From NCBI GenBank assembly GCA_001692895.1, contig KV748224.1, positions 744,001 through 808,000 of the forward strand: DNA of 64,000 bases, in the 5' to 3' direction. A program made the position numbers and the translations under genes. The stretch comes from Cenococcum geophilum 1.58. Lineage: Eukaryota; Ascomycota; Dothideomycetes; Gloniales; Gloniaceae. Under the pieces are notes generated by a model. The model was not told where the DNA came from, ran no database searches, and saw nothing but the letters and a program-made list of their open reading frames with translations. Below, in pieces: positions 11,802 through 20,732 of the stretch (position 1 is its first letter; each line of letters begins with the position of its first letter).

Positions 11802-12792
11802 CTAGTACCTTGTTCGTCTGATATTTCTGCCTCGCCCTTGCGCTTCAAGCCAGGTTTGAATTTTGCCTAAAGCAATGTTGTCATGATCCCGCGCCGAGTT
11901 GACGAAATCTTCATCGATCCATCCTGGCGTACCAGCAGTGATAAGTTTGCGGCCAAATGGCTGGCAAGAGCCAAAATCGATGATGGCAGGCGTATCGTCA
12001 TCGGCTTCGTCAATCATTATGTTCATAGGGCAGAGGTCGTTGTGGGCTAGCTCAAGCGAGTGAAGATGGTGGACTGCGGAGGTTAATCTGTTCATGAATT
12101 TGTCGACGTTGAAATCTCGTATACCATTCTCTAGTCTCTCCTTCAAGGTCATAGAATATCGGTCTAAGACGATGCCGACAATACGACCACGTTTGATTAA
12201 GCAGCCATGATAACGTATAATGTTTGGATGTGGCTTATACATTAGGAGCTCCATGATCTCTACTTCTTGCAGAATAAGCTTTGGTAATAGTCCTGTACCC
12301 TGGAAGTCTAAGTGGAGCTTTGGGCCTTTCACAAAGACGTTGCTGCTTGTTGGTATCGCAAAGTTTGTGATATTCGAGGGCGCCTTAGGGTACACATCTT
12401 CGTCCGGAAGGAGTTCTAAGCTTTCCCTAATATCCTTTAGGGTCAAATCGAACTTTCTAAGCTTGGACTTGCCAAAGTAGGCATTATGTTCTTTGGTGAT
12501 AAACCCAAATGACGAGTATAGAAATATCGGATTGCCCTGATCATCGTCTTCCTCGGAGAAGGCTTCGTATAGGGGGGAAAGATCTCGAACAGATATCATT
12601 TGTAGTGCTTGATCAGCCATGCTTCGAAAGGGTGGGGCGTCGAGAAGGTGTATGAGTGGTGATGTTGCTTTTGCCAGTCGCGCATTCAATCGGTCTAGGT
12701 AAAAGCAAATGTTAGCGAAGCATTAAAACAAGTTAAGGTGCTTATATCGGGCTACCTGCAGACTTCAGGCCCCCTATAAGGAGCGTTCCCAT
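11802..12792 (-). CDS. Protein-kinase-like protein, lineage-specific
   Basis: Model: complement(join(11802..12694,12756..12792)), 309 residues. The catalytic loop HNDLCPMNIM (HxDxxxxN, about residue 231) and the metal-binding IIDFGSC (DFG, about residue 254) are both present, and a hinge-like IVLDRYSMTL segment precedes them. The upstream half (EVEIMELLMYKPHPNIIRYHG) fits the alphaC region and the strand after it. A classical glycine loop and VAIK Lys are not obvious, so it may be a divergent or pseudo-kinase. The 61-bp intron has a GCTAACA branch site. The frame stays open upstream through two more splice-compatible exons (12756-12910 and 12963-13126, joined by a 52-bp intron) without an ATG, so a longer N-terminus is possible. 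A TATTTATA box is mirrored on the minus strand at 13261-13268. Confidence 0.72.
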
Positions 12793-13270
12793 ATGTTTCC
12801 CTACGTGAGGAGCCAAGCGCGCCGCTTTGGCGATGGAATCGGTCTGCGACGAATTGTGGACGCGCGAGGTCGCTATAGACAATGAGATAATCTCCAGGGT
12901 GTCAGAGGGCCTATTAGATTAAGTTAGCAATGGAGGAAGCAAAGTTTGGAAGGTAGCAGGACCTTGGCCGTTGCGCAGTCCAGGAGTGCGCGGCGGTTTC
13001 GAGAACGGCGCTGGTGAGGGCGTTCTCTGCAGCAGTGCCGGCGACACCTCGGGGCAACTGTTCTCCAGGCTTCACTGCAGCCACAGGCCTTAGCCCTCCT
13101 ACGCGGCTGCTTATATCAGCAGCCAAGGGTGCACAGATACACTCTCTCCGGAGAGTCTAGGATCCACAAAGGTAGACGATTCCAATTTGCACTTGATGGG
13201 AGGCCTCGGCGGATATATTCACTGGTATCGACGCGGGCGTCTAAGGGTCGATTAGCGTTGTATTTATACT
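12793..13270 (-). other. Upstream exons or 5' UTR of the kinase-like gene
   Basis: On the minus strand, 12963-13126 and 12757-12910 are open in a frame that joins exactly to the kinase exon via AG/gtcctg...ctaatag and CAG/gtagcc...cctag junctions. Together they add about 94 codons without stops but contain no ATG before 12792. They may be a spliced 5' UTR or coding with an unseen start. A TATAAATA box lies just beyond, at 13261-13268. Confidence 0.4.
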
Positions 13271-13479
13271 GGGGGCAGGCGGTTTAATCGCAGACTCTTA
13301 TAATGTTCTCCGTAGTTGATCTAAGCTCACACGTAGCAAGGGCTGGGAGAAGGGAGCAGTAGAGAAGGGGGTTTGATTTTGGGGGGGTGTGGATTTTAGT
13401 AGTGGTTATTTTTGGTGGTCTCTAAGAGGGTCCAATTTAGAATGTTTTTGACCTTGCAACAAAATTAGGTGCTCTATTT

Positions 13480-13970
13480 TTAGTCTCCTAGAAGCCTTAA
13501 ACTCCTAGGATTAATTCTCCGAGGAGCCTCCAAGTCCGAGTAGCCAAGTCCCAGTAATGGTCTCCTAGTAGTCCTAGACCTAGGATTAAGCTCTAAGGAG
13601 CCTCCGGGTCCCAGGAATAGTCTCCTAGGAACTCAAGGCTCCTAGGAGAACTAGTCTTCTAGGAGCCTTGGGTTCCTAGGGAACATATTCTTAGGAGTTC
13701 CACAGCACCCCACGACGGAATAATTATTTCCCCCAGGATCGCATCCCTCCTAGGATCGGCCCTCCTGGGATCGGCCCTCCTTGGATCGGCCCGCCTGGGC
13801 CGAGAGCTCCTGGACCGAGAGCCTCCTAGAAGCTCTACCCAGATAGGAGCAGCCTGCAAAAATTATGCGGCTAAAGAAATATGCTGCCTGCAGAAAGTAT
13901 ACGGCCGCAGCGCCTGGGAGCAACTTATGGCCTAGGAGCATTACCCTAAGAGTAATTTATTTCTAGTAGC
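13480..13970. repeat. Tract dense in TCCTAGGA palindromes
   Basis: The octamer TCCTAGGA and one-base variants (CTCCTAGGAG, CCTAGGAT, TCTAGGAG) recur about every 20-30 bp across roughly 500 bp, alternating with AGCCT/GGGTCC spacers. Near 13748-13800 a 17-bp unit reading GGATCGGCCCTCCT-like is repeated three times in tandem. No coding potential. It may be a decayed minisatellite or a binding-site cluster. Confidence 0.7.
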
Positions 13971-14019
13971 CTTTCCTATTATATAGCCCTGTTATTTTTA
14001 GCAAAATATCTAACAGCAT

Positions 14020-14345
14020 TTAAGCTCTTGGCCGGGGCATCCGGAGGGGAAATATCCTCTTGGGATGGTTACTAACTGTCGACCTGAATCGAAGTTCCTT
14101 ACTACCATCGTAATACTGTCTGACGACCTAGATCGTCTATACGAACTATGTCTCAGTTGTCTCGTATCTTGAGTTCGTATGTCTCATCGAACGTCTCATT
14201 ACCTGTTTCTATTAACTATGACCTACTAAATGACGACGTCGTCGTCATTGTATTTGGACCTACCTGATGTATATAAGAGAGCTTCTAGAGCCCTCTTTAA
14301 TAAACAGAGTTCTCATTCCTGATCGTCCGTTCAACACTAACTAAA
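14020..14345 (+). mobile_element. Probable solo LTR of a copia-type retrotransposon (partial)
   Basis: The arrangement resembles fungal Ty1/copia LTRs: a TATATAAGAG box at about 14270, then AGCCCTCTTTAATAAACAGAG with a built-in AATAAA signal, and an end in TTCAACA near 14335. No gag or pol follows and no second LTR was found, so this would be a solo or truncated LTR. The left border is not defined. Confidence 0.4.
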
Positions 14346-14734
14346 CCCATAGTGGAATAGCCTGCTTGGCGCTGTGTACCGCCACCAACTATTGACAAGA
14401 ACAAATGTAAAGAAAGAGAAAGGGTAGCTGAATTCTAAACGTATATCTGCCCACATGCCAAAAGGGCGTGCGTTCTGTAGAGCTAAGTGTAGGACTGCAA
14501 ATTATCAAACTGACCTCCTCCCATGAAATCACGATGAAATTCTACATTCGCAGTACCATGATGACTGGCAAATACTATGTGCAGGATATTTTTAATCCAC
14601 AATTCTGCAATTAGGTCGAGTGGAGTTTGATTATTTAGATCGCGCTGATGTTATCGCTAAACTCTTAAAGCTTCTGAATCGAACTCCTATTATAATGCTG
14701 TGGAGTCCTGATAGGCTTTCGTTTGTAAATGAGG

Positions 14735-14870
14735 TTGACTGGTAAATAGGGCTGTTAATTGGGCTTAGTCAATTGGGCGGACTAGTCGTTAGGTTTGACT
14801 AGTCATTGGGGTTACTGGTAAATGGGCTGACTAGTCATTGGGTTTGACCGGTAAATGGGCAGCCAAGGAC
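14735..14870 (+). repeat. Imperfect tandem repeat, unit about 30-35 bp
   Basis: The motif TGACTAGTCATTGGG followed by TGACYGGTAAATGGGC is repeated about three times with substitutions. No coding frame. Flanking DNA is not repeated. Confidence 0.6.
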
Positions 14871-14883
14871 GGGTGCAAATCTT

Positions 14884-15001
14884 GAGCTCTGCGCTTGCAC
14901 TCGCAAGTGGAAGGTGGCAGTTATCTCGTACCCAGACCTTCTACTGAAGTTTATCCATAGCGCTAAACTGCATCAAGAAAACCTTCGTTAGAAGGTCTGG
15001 G
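14884..15001. repeat. GCGCTTGC-palindrome motif followed by a 12-bp perfect hairpin
   Basis: TGCGCTTGCACTCGCAAGTGG at about 14888 is a diverged copy of a palindromic core also present near 33970, 39080 and 57480, each next to GAAGGTRGCAG. Just after it, CCCAGACCTTCT at 14931-14942 is perfectly mirrored by AGAAGGTCTGGG at 14990-15001. Confidence 0.5.
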
Positions 15002-15106
15002 ACGCGATTTGAATTTTATATAGTATATGCGGGGTAAAAGCACACCAAAATACACCTTTTCTAAGCCAAATTCTCTCAACACCCATAACACCCTAAGCTA
15101 TTTCGA

Positions 15107-15268
15107 ATGGCTAGAATAACTAAATCGAACCTGCCGAAAAAAGATAGGCCGTCATTTTTGCCTGATTCCGAACCGTTGTTACGTCGTCGCGCGCGACGTC
15201 AAGCAGTAACCGCCACTCCCGAACGTCAATTACCGCAGCGGTACTCTTACCGCATCCAAGACACTTAA
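15107..15268 (+). CDS. Small basic ORF, 53 residues, unknown
   Basis: ATG-started frame with 13 Arg/Lys in the first 45 residues and an RRRARRQ cluster. It is preceded by a CAACACCC-type leader. There is no homology I recognise. It could be a short basic protein, a first exon, or chance. Confidence 0.25.
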   Translation: MARITKSNLPKKDRPSFLPDSEPLLRRRARRQAVTATPERQLPQRYSYRIQDT

Positions 15269-15366
15269 ACTGACAAGCTAGAATTAGGAAGTAGTTAGAA
15301 TTCGCGCGTATTTCTATCTGCTCACGAACGGCTTAATAAGGCGAGAATTATTCCCAAATTAGCAGC

Positions 15367-15606
15367 ATGCAGGTATTCGTTGCCTGCCAATTTACATTAT
15401 CAAATAAGGGCCGACCACGACAACAACCATGCCAGTTCTGGAGTAACGATGGAGCTATGATGGAAGGTCAGAAGAGCTGCAGCTGGGCAGAAGCCCGCAT
15501 GCATCCACTGACTCCAATCCCATGGAACAAGGGTGACTGCATGGCTGAATGCGCATCATCGCGGGCGCCTTACCTGTTCCATTGCTCGGCGGGATTGGCA
15601 TATTAG
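15367..15606 (+). CDS. Possible Cys-rich small ORF, 79 residues
   Basis: An uninterrupted ATG frame with six Cys, no signal peptide and no recognisable domain. Codon use is not clearly biased. The following stretch to 16328 holds another open frame (15722-16072) with no ATG start. I regard both as weak candidates. Confidence 0.2.
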   Translation: MQVFVACQFTLSNKGRPRQQPCQFWSNDGAMMEGQKSCSWAEARMHPLTPIPWNKGDCMAECASSRAPYLFHCSAGLAY

Positions 15607-16328
15607 GCACGTGACATTCACAAAATTAGATGGAACAACGTAACGTCGATGTGGTTTTTTCCTCTCTTTTTGCGACCAAAGCTTGGTCCACCTTTTGCAG
15701 CCCGAAGGCATTGGAGCCTAAGTGCACCGGGTGTTTTCGGTCAGTATCGGATTGCTGAGCAAATCACATGGCATTGAGCCCCACCACTTGTCCCGCAAAC
15801 AACATCACCTCTCAAATTGCAAGCAAGAGGTCAGACACCCAAGGTTGTTTCTGAGCGATAACGATGACTCAGTTGTTCTGCCCGACCACCTCCGCCTAGC
15901 TCCGCCAATAGACTTCATCCCACCCTACACTGAGGGGCAGCCGTTTCGCCTTATTTTCCGCCGTACATCACCATTCTCCCCAGCGAAATATTTCATCAGA
16001 TTCATTTCTCCCTTGCGCCGCGTACCGTTACCCTACCTCATTGCACACGCCGCACTTAGCATATTCTATTAAAGGCGCAAGAGTGTGCCTCTGACTCTGA
16101 AGACTCGACACCATTGCGCAAATAGGCAACCCCATTCTACTGTCTCCCAAAAGGCACAACCACATCCTCCACAGCCAAGGTAAATACCAGGACGACCCTC
16201 TATACAGTCTACACAGCTACTTATATTGTGTATAGGCGATAGTCACGTTCCTCTCCTTAAACTCGCATTCTTCCTCACCTGGTGACGAGCTTCTACCAAG
16301 CAAGCTCTTCAACACTTTGTTGTTAATC

Positions 16329-16647
16329 ATGGCGGTCAGATAATTTGAACTTCCATTTTACTCCCTTTAATGTTCTGATAGCTGACGTGCGTGTGTCTAT
16401 TCAGGTAGGCGACGACGCTCTTGCTGGACAAGACGAAATCGACATCACCCATGTTTTCCCTCCAGATAATACTAAAAGCAGGACGATATGGTTCAAAGGC
16501 TATTATCTTTCGATCTACAACGAGCAAACAGAACACTACAAAACGCACATAGTTAACAAAACCCCTACAACCGAATATGAGAATTATACGGTGCCTGCCG
16601 GGTATTCTGTTTACGTTAGAGCTGCTACCGTAAAATTCGAAGTTTAG
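16329..16647 (+). CDS. Small beta-rich protein, unknown
   Basis: The stretch after 16405 encodes about 80 residues with alternating polar and hydrophobic residues (TIWFKGYYLSIYNEQTEHY, YSVYVRAATVKFEV), typical of a small beta-sandwich. The best start is an ATG at 16329 joined over a 70-bp intron (16335-16404) with a GCTGAC branch site and TCTATTCAG acceptor; its donor, GTCAGA, is weak. Its last codons overlap the stop of the convergent gene by 4 bp. No family recognised; a role cannot be given. Confidence 0.45.
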
Positions 16648-17000
16648 AAGGAGATTTCAATTTGTCCCCCGAAGAAATTGGTTAGACGGTATCCGTCGAC
16701 GTTACCACACCAGATGGTAAAGGAGACGTCCTGTCTGTTATCTTTCGGGAACAAACTTGGCCAGCATCCTGTCGTCTCCATATTTTGACTCCTTTCCCAT
16801 CTCCATAACCGGCTATTCTGGACGGCTGTTCTGAATGGCTCGGGCAATTTTGATATGCTGCTAGCGGGTGCATTTGTGTACATATCCTTCATTTCTATCG
16901 ATAGATTGTTAGCAGTGCCTTGTACATATTCAAAGCTTCTCCTCACCCCTGTTCTCCTTGGATGGTGGTAATGAATCAACTGCCAGCTTCTGTTGCTCAT
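16644..17000 (-). CDS. Small protein, 118 residues, unknown
   Basis: A complete ATG-to-stop frame without introns. Aromatic and Asn-rich, with the C-terminus ending FFGGQIEISF; no signal peptide, membrane segment or known domain. It converges on, and overlaps by four bases, the small beta-rich gene on the other strand. The two stop codons lie back to back, which suggests they were kept as a pair. Normal GC, no RIP-type stops. Confidence 0.45.
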   Translation of the reverse strand: MSNRSWQLIHYHHPRRTGVRRSFEYVQGTANNLSIEMKDMYTNAPASSISKLPEPFRTAVQNSRLWRWERSQNMETTGCWPSLFPKDNRQDVSFTIWCGNVDGYRLTNFFGGQIEISF

Positions 17001-17323
17001 ATCGCAGTGATGAGTGATGTATACTCTCGCAAACTAGCGGCTGTTGCCGCTGTTCATCAACGAAGGTGCCATTATACCCACTATCAGTGGTAAAGTCTTG
17101 CCTGTGATCCCGACCCTGCGTTTGATCTGTCGCTAATCAGTCTTGTCCGAATGCAGAGGAGTATTGTTATATACCGCGATTCAAGGATGGTGCGGGAAGT
17201 GCCATTTGTTGTAGGCCAGGCAACTGGGTCCGAGTAGCCAATCCACCGGTCTGCACTAGCGGTAATGGTTCAATCTCCGGTGCAGGTCCGTCAGAGTCAT
17301 CCACCCTTCGACGGCGTCGGTCC

Positions 17324-18016
17324 TTACGCTGGGAGATTTTTGCTGCTCACAGTCAGAACACTGAGAAAGTACGTGGAGTTGATCATACCACGAAGATTTC
17401 TAAACTCGACACTCATCGGTCTTTCCATTTCCAGTTCGTTCATGATGTCGACTATGTCCTCTGGCCAATCCTGCTCCTTCTCATCTTTTACTAGCTTAAT
17501 AAGGCCATCAAAAACTCCCGGGCTAGATTCAGTCCAGACTTTGGTAGGGTAAGTCGTTGAGAGGGCGATCACGCCGTGAGGGTGGCTTTCACACAAACCG
17601 CGGATGGTATTAGTCCTGATGAGGTTCGTAGCCATCACAGATTTAGTGCTTTTGCTTTTGTATTCTGTCTCTCTTGGCGGTCCGAATATCAACCTAAAGT
17701 TCGCCTTTATGGTCCGTGACGAATCCAATTCGGTGGTATCTAGTATCTTTCGCTTGGTTGAGTCTGCTTGGGTCTTGAGCGTGCGAATCTTAGCTTGTAC
17801 GCGTTCCCGACACGCTGCAGCAGCGCATTGGGTCTCTCGTCGGATCTTGGTCGCAGCATCGATCAATTTCGAAGTCCATATGGCAATCTCATCAGCTTGA
17901 CTCGTCGCGAGATCCGCCGACTTCGCGAGATGCACCGACATCGCATCGAACCTTTTAGCCTGTTCCATCAGTGCTGAGATGGCGTGAGCGCCAAGTGTCA
18001 GCTTGGTTGCCATCAT
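17324..18016 (-). CDS. Coiled-coil protein of unknown function, about 230 residues
   Basis: An ATG at 18016 opens a long frame. Residues 10-105 are Ala/Lys/Glu-rich and helical, with heptad-like spacing; then comes a globular half with GVIALSTTYPTKVW and a WPEDIVDIMNELEMERPMS stretch. The end is uncertain: the frame after 17324 is coding-like again, and a 44-nt intron (donor GTACTT near 17375) or a frameshift could give other C-termini. No family recognised. Four TTCnnGAA palindromes lie within 250 bp upstream. Confidence 0.55.
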   Translation of the reverse strand: MMATKLTLGAHAISALMEQAKRFDAMSVHLAKSADLATSQADEIAIWTSKLIDAATKIRRETQCAAAACRERVQAKIRTLKTQADSTKRKILDTTELDSSRTIKANFRLIFGPPRETEYKSKSTKSVMATNLIRTNTIRGLCESHPHGVIALSTTYPTKVWTESSPGVFDGLIKLVKDEKEQDWPEDIVDIMNELEMERPMSVEFRNLRGMINSTYFLSVLTVSSKNLPA

Positions 18017-18055
18017 TGGAGAAGTCCGCTGCTGAGTTGTTTTTGTGGATTTGCT

Positions 18056-18262
18056 GGTTTCCAGAAGCTAGCGACCGGTCGGCAATTTAGTTTCCAGAAA
18101 CTTGTGAGGGAGAACGTTCTTATTTTCGAGGAACGGGCGGTGGGGGTATTAATTAGTTTCCAGAAACTCCCCGCAGTTTGGAACCACCCGCTTTCGCTTG
18201 CCCTGAGCTGTGATACCAAGGTAATATTACAGGCGAAATCCGTTCGTCAGCTTCTGGAAACT
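18056..18262. promoter_or_regulatory. Cluster of four AGTTTCCAGAAACT palindromes (heat-shock-element-like)
   Basis: Near-identical 14-bp sites at 18055-18068, 18089-18102, 18155-18168 and, inverted, 18249-18262. Each holds TTCnnGAA, the inverted GAA pair bound by fungal heat-shock factor. They lie 40-250 bp upstream of the ATG of the minus-strand coiled-coil gene, so they are placed as promoter elements. Spacing between sites is irregular, unlike the contiguous 5-bp phasing of a classical element. Confidence 0.5.
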
Positions 18263-18269
18263 AAATTAT

Positions 18270-18957
18270 AAACCCAGTCGCCAGCATCTAGTAACATAAC
18301 CCCCGAATAGGAGCGAAATGCTAGCAGATTACCTGAACTTGACCAACCACGTTCTCTTCTCGAGCACAATCGATTAGAGACGATGCAAGGCGCGGTCTAT
18401 CAATAATCACCGTCATATTGAGCTTTCCTGTTTACGCATGCCACACGAATGATGTGAACCGGCGATCGGTATGCAGGCTATGAGACGCGTCGCAGACGAA
18501 ATGGCATATGCCCCACGACTTAACTCCCTCCTACTCGTCAATATAAGACGTACATATAGCTCCTGCGCATAACTAGGACCGGAACTGGGCCCCGGCATGC
18601 AGCCCCGTACTTCAAGCCTATCACTCAGCTTGGAGTTGGGAGGATATCAGTATGATCTAGCACTCCAGTACTTGCCAGCTCAGCTATCCGAACGCCTCTA
18701 TGCCTGCAATAGCCCTGATGAATATTTTTGCAGGCAATTAGCGTCCCATTCTCGTTTTCTAGGTTGTTTAAAGCCTCCGATTTTAGACCTACGCATACTT
18801 TCGCACGAATCTCTTCGCTCTTCAACATTTTTAGTCTTTTGATTTGTCCGAGTTAAGGTCGAGGATACGGCATACGGTCAATCGAAGACAGTCGTACGCT
18901 CGGCCCTAAGAACACTCCCCTAGCGTTTCTAACATCTACGAAATCGTGTCCCCAGCA
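18270..18957. other. Intergenic, no gene recognised
   Basis: Normal base composition. Two open frames of 60-80 codons exist (18413-18598 minus, 18597-18842 plus) with no recognisable content and no splice support. Nothing else seen. Confidence 0.4.
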
Positions 18958-19362
18958 ATGTGTTCCGTGTGTGATATATGGAACGATTGCCAGCCTTTGT
19001 GTGTAAGTTTTTGTAGCTTTGTATATTGCAGCTGATCTGGCTTCTGACGCTAAAATAGAGTGAAATCAGCAACGACTGGAAGAAGGAATTCGAGAGACAA
19101 CGCGACATTATTCACTCTCATTTTGAAGACCATAGGTTGATGACGGACGACGAAGAAGATAAGGCTTTCCAAAACCTTATTAATCACTGCAACGCTTGTG
19201 ACGATCCGGAGAAAGTTCGATGTTTAAAGGAGATGCTGCTTGACCTCGATTGGGGTAAGACCTAATGAGAGATGTTTACGAGAAAATATTGTAGGAAGGA
19301 TAGGAGACATTAAGACATGGAGTTTGGATATACTGCAGGCCTTGAGAAGCTCCTGGATGTGA
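18958..19362 (+). CDS. Small three-exon gene, 102 residues, unknown
   Basis: Model: join(18958..19002,19059..19254,19295..19362). The first intron has donor GTAAGT, branch CTGAC and acceptor AATAG (56 bp); the second (40 bp) has GTAAGA and TTGTAG. Frame is kept at both. The product starts MCSVCDIWNDC, a CxxC pair, followed by a charged helical body (DWKKEFERQRDIIHSHFEDH and a CNACDDPEKVRCLKEM segment) and ends ILQALRSSWM. Seven Cys in total might bind metal. It is too short for the ORF-length cut-offs usually used. No family recognised. Confidence 0.5.
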
Positions 19363-19912
19363 CTTAGTAATGGCGCAGCGGTGCTCAATGGATTATCTCC
19401 CCCGTTACAGCTGAATGTGCAATATGACTTTTGTTCGATTCATTCAAAGGGGCATTATTGCCAGGTATGCCGTGACATCATCACTTCAAATGCTTGTTTT
19501 CTGTAGCCGGAAAACCCTCCTTCGAAGAGCGACCAAAACCTGCCCCTTACTAATTTAGGCATTCTATTTTATCACAGTTGAAACTGGGGATATCGCTGGA
19601 TTCTGCTTGGGAGTAGTTTGAAGGCAGAGGAATAAACCAGGGGGAATAGAAATTGAAGCGGTTGTGGGACGGGATGCGTACCCTACAGTCGCTGGTGCCT
19701 GGTATGGCACGTGCCGCCGCGGCAAATTCTGTTCGCCGTCATCAACTGCGACGCGTTCTCTACGCCTTCACCATCACCGGACTGTTTTTCATCACTTGTC
19801 AAAAAAACCATCTCGCTTGCTCAACGAATCTCCCAAGCAAACTCCCCTGTTTTGCACACGTTCTCCTCGTGGTTGGGGACACCGAAATCTTCTGCCGTGA
19901 CAGTCCTGCAAG
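19363..19912. other. Intergenic with the promoter of the next gene
   Basis: No gene recognised. The 150 bp before 19913 are pyrimidine-rich with CACC/CAACTCC motifs, typical of a fungal promoter and 5' leader. Confidence 0.4.
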
Positions 19913-20560
19913 ATGGCCACGCCCACCGAATTCAGCGTACCACCCATTGAGGCTGCAGATCTGGCTAGACTCCTGGAAGAAGAGGCCCGGCGGACTCCTG
20001 AGATCGAATTCCCAACTAGCGACGTTCAGCAATCGTACCAATGGTTGTGCGAAATAGAACACGACAGATTCCCACCAAGCCAAGTCGACAAGCTTCGACG
20101 GAACATCACTCAGCCCGAATACTGGGAATGCGAAGCCCGACATCTAAAGGACGCACTTAGTGAGCATATCTGGCAAAATGCTCTTCGCAAATACGACATG
20201 GACGAGATGCCTTCTACGGATGGCTGGCGGGGCGTCATAACGTTCTACACACGTCTCTTGAAGCAACACGGGCTCTCTTCAAAGCAAGTAAGGGAATGCC
20301 GACTGTCGATCAAGACCCAGACCTACTGGCAGCCCGAGGCAAAGCTTCTTCGGGAGGTTTCGGCCCTTCAAGAGACACAGATGGTGGAGAAGCACTTGGC
20401 GAAGAAAGCACGACGAGCACGGCAGTCGAAACCAACCACCAGATCAGTTCCAGCTGGCAAGGTGTCAGCCAGGATAACAAGGCCTAAAGCTAGCGACTCT
20501 ATAGGGGCGAGGGTGGCGAAACGCAGGGGCGGGGTCGGCGCTAAGGCACGCCAGGTTTGA
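19913..20560 (+). CDS. Lineage-specific protein, 215 residues, unknown
   Basis: Single-exon ATG frame. Residues 1-160 are mixed helical, with two similar W-containing segments (QPEYWECEARHLKDAL near 65-80 and TQTYWQPEAKLLREV near 135-150), suggesting an internal duplication. The last 50 residues are basic and low-complexity (KKARRARQSK, RVAKRRGG), likely disordered or DNA/RNA-contacting. It ends 172 bp before the FHA-kinase gene on the same strand, so the pair could share regulation. Family not recognised. Confidence 0.6.
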   Translation: MATPTEFSVPPIEAADLARLLEEEARRTPEIEFPTSDVQQSYQWLCEIEHDRFPPSQVDKLRRNITQPEYWECEARHLKDALSEHIWQNALRKYDMDEMPSTDGWRGVITFYTRLLKQHGLSSKQVRECRLSIKTQTYWQPEAKLLREVSALQETQMVEKHLAKKARRARQSKPTTRSVPAGKVSARITRPKASDSIGARVAKRRGGVGAKARQV

Positions 20561-20732
20561 CCCTTCACGTCATCATGCAATCCAGATCAACCATTCCTCC
20601 ATTCCAGCACACCCCCTGTCACAAGTCAGGGTCCTAGCACCCCTTCAGTATAAGTCTACAGGTCCTCTTATCCCCGCCACCCACCAACGCTCGCCTTGTA
20701 ATCTCGTTAATTCATTTCCCGTCTCTATAACT

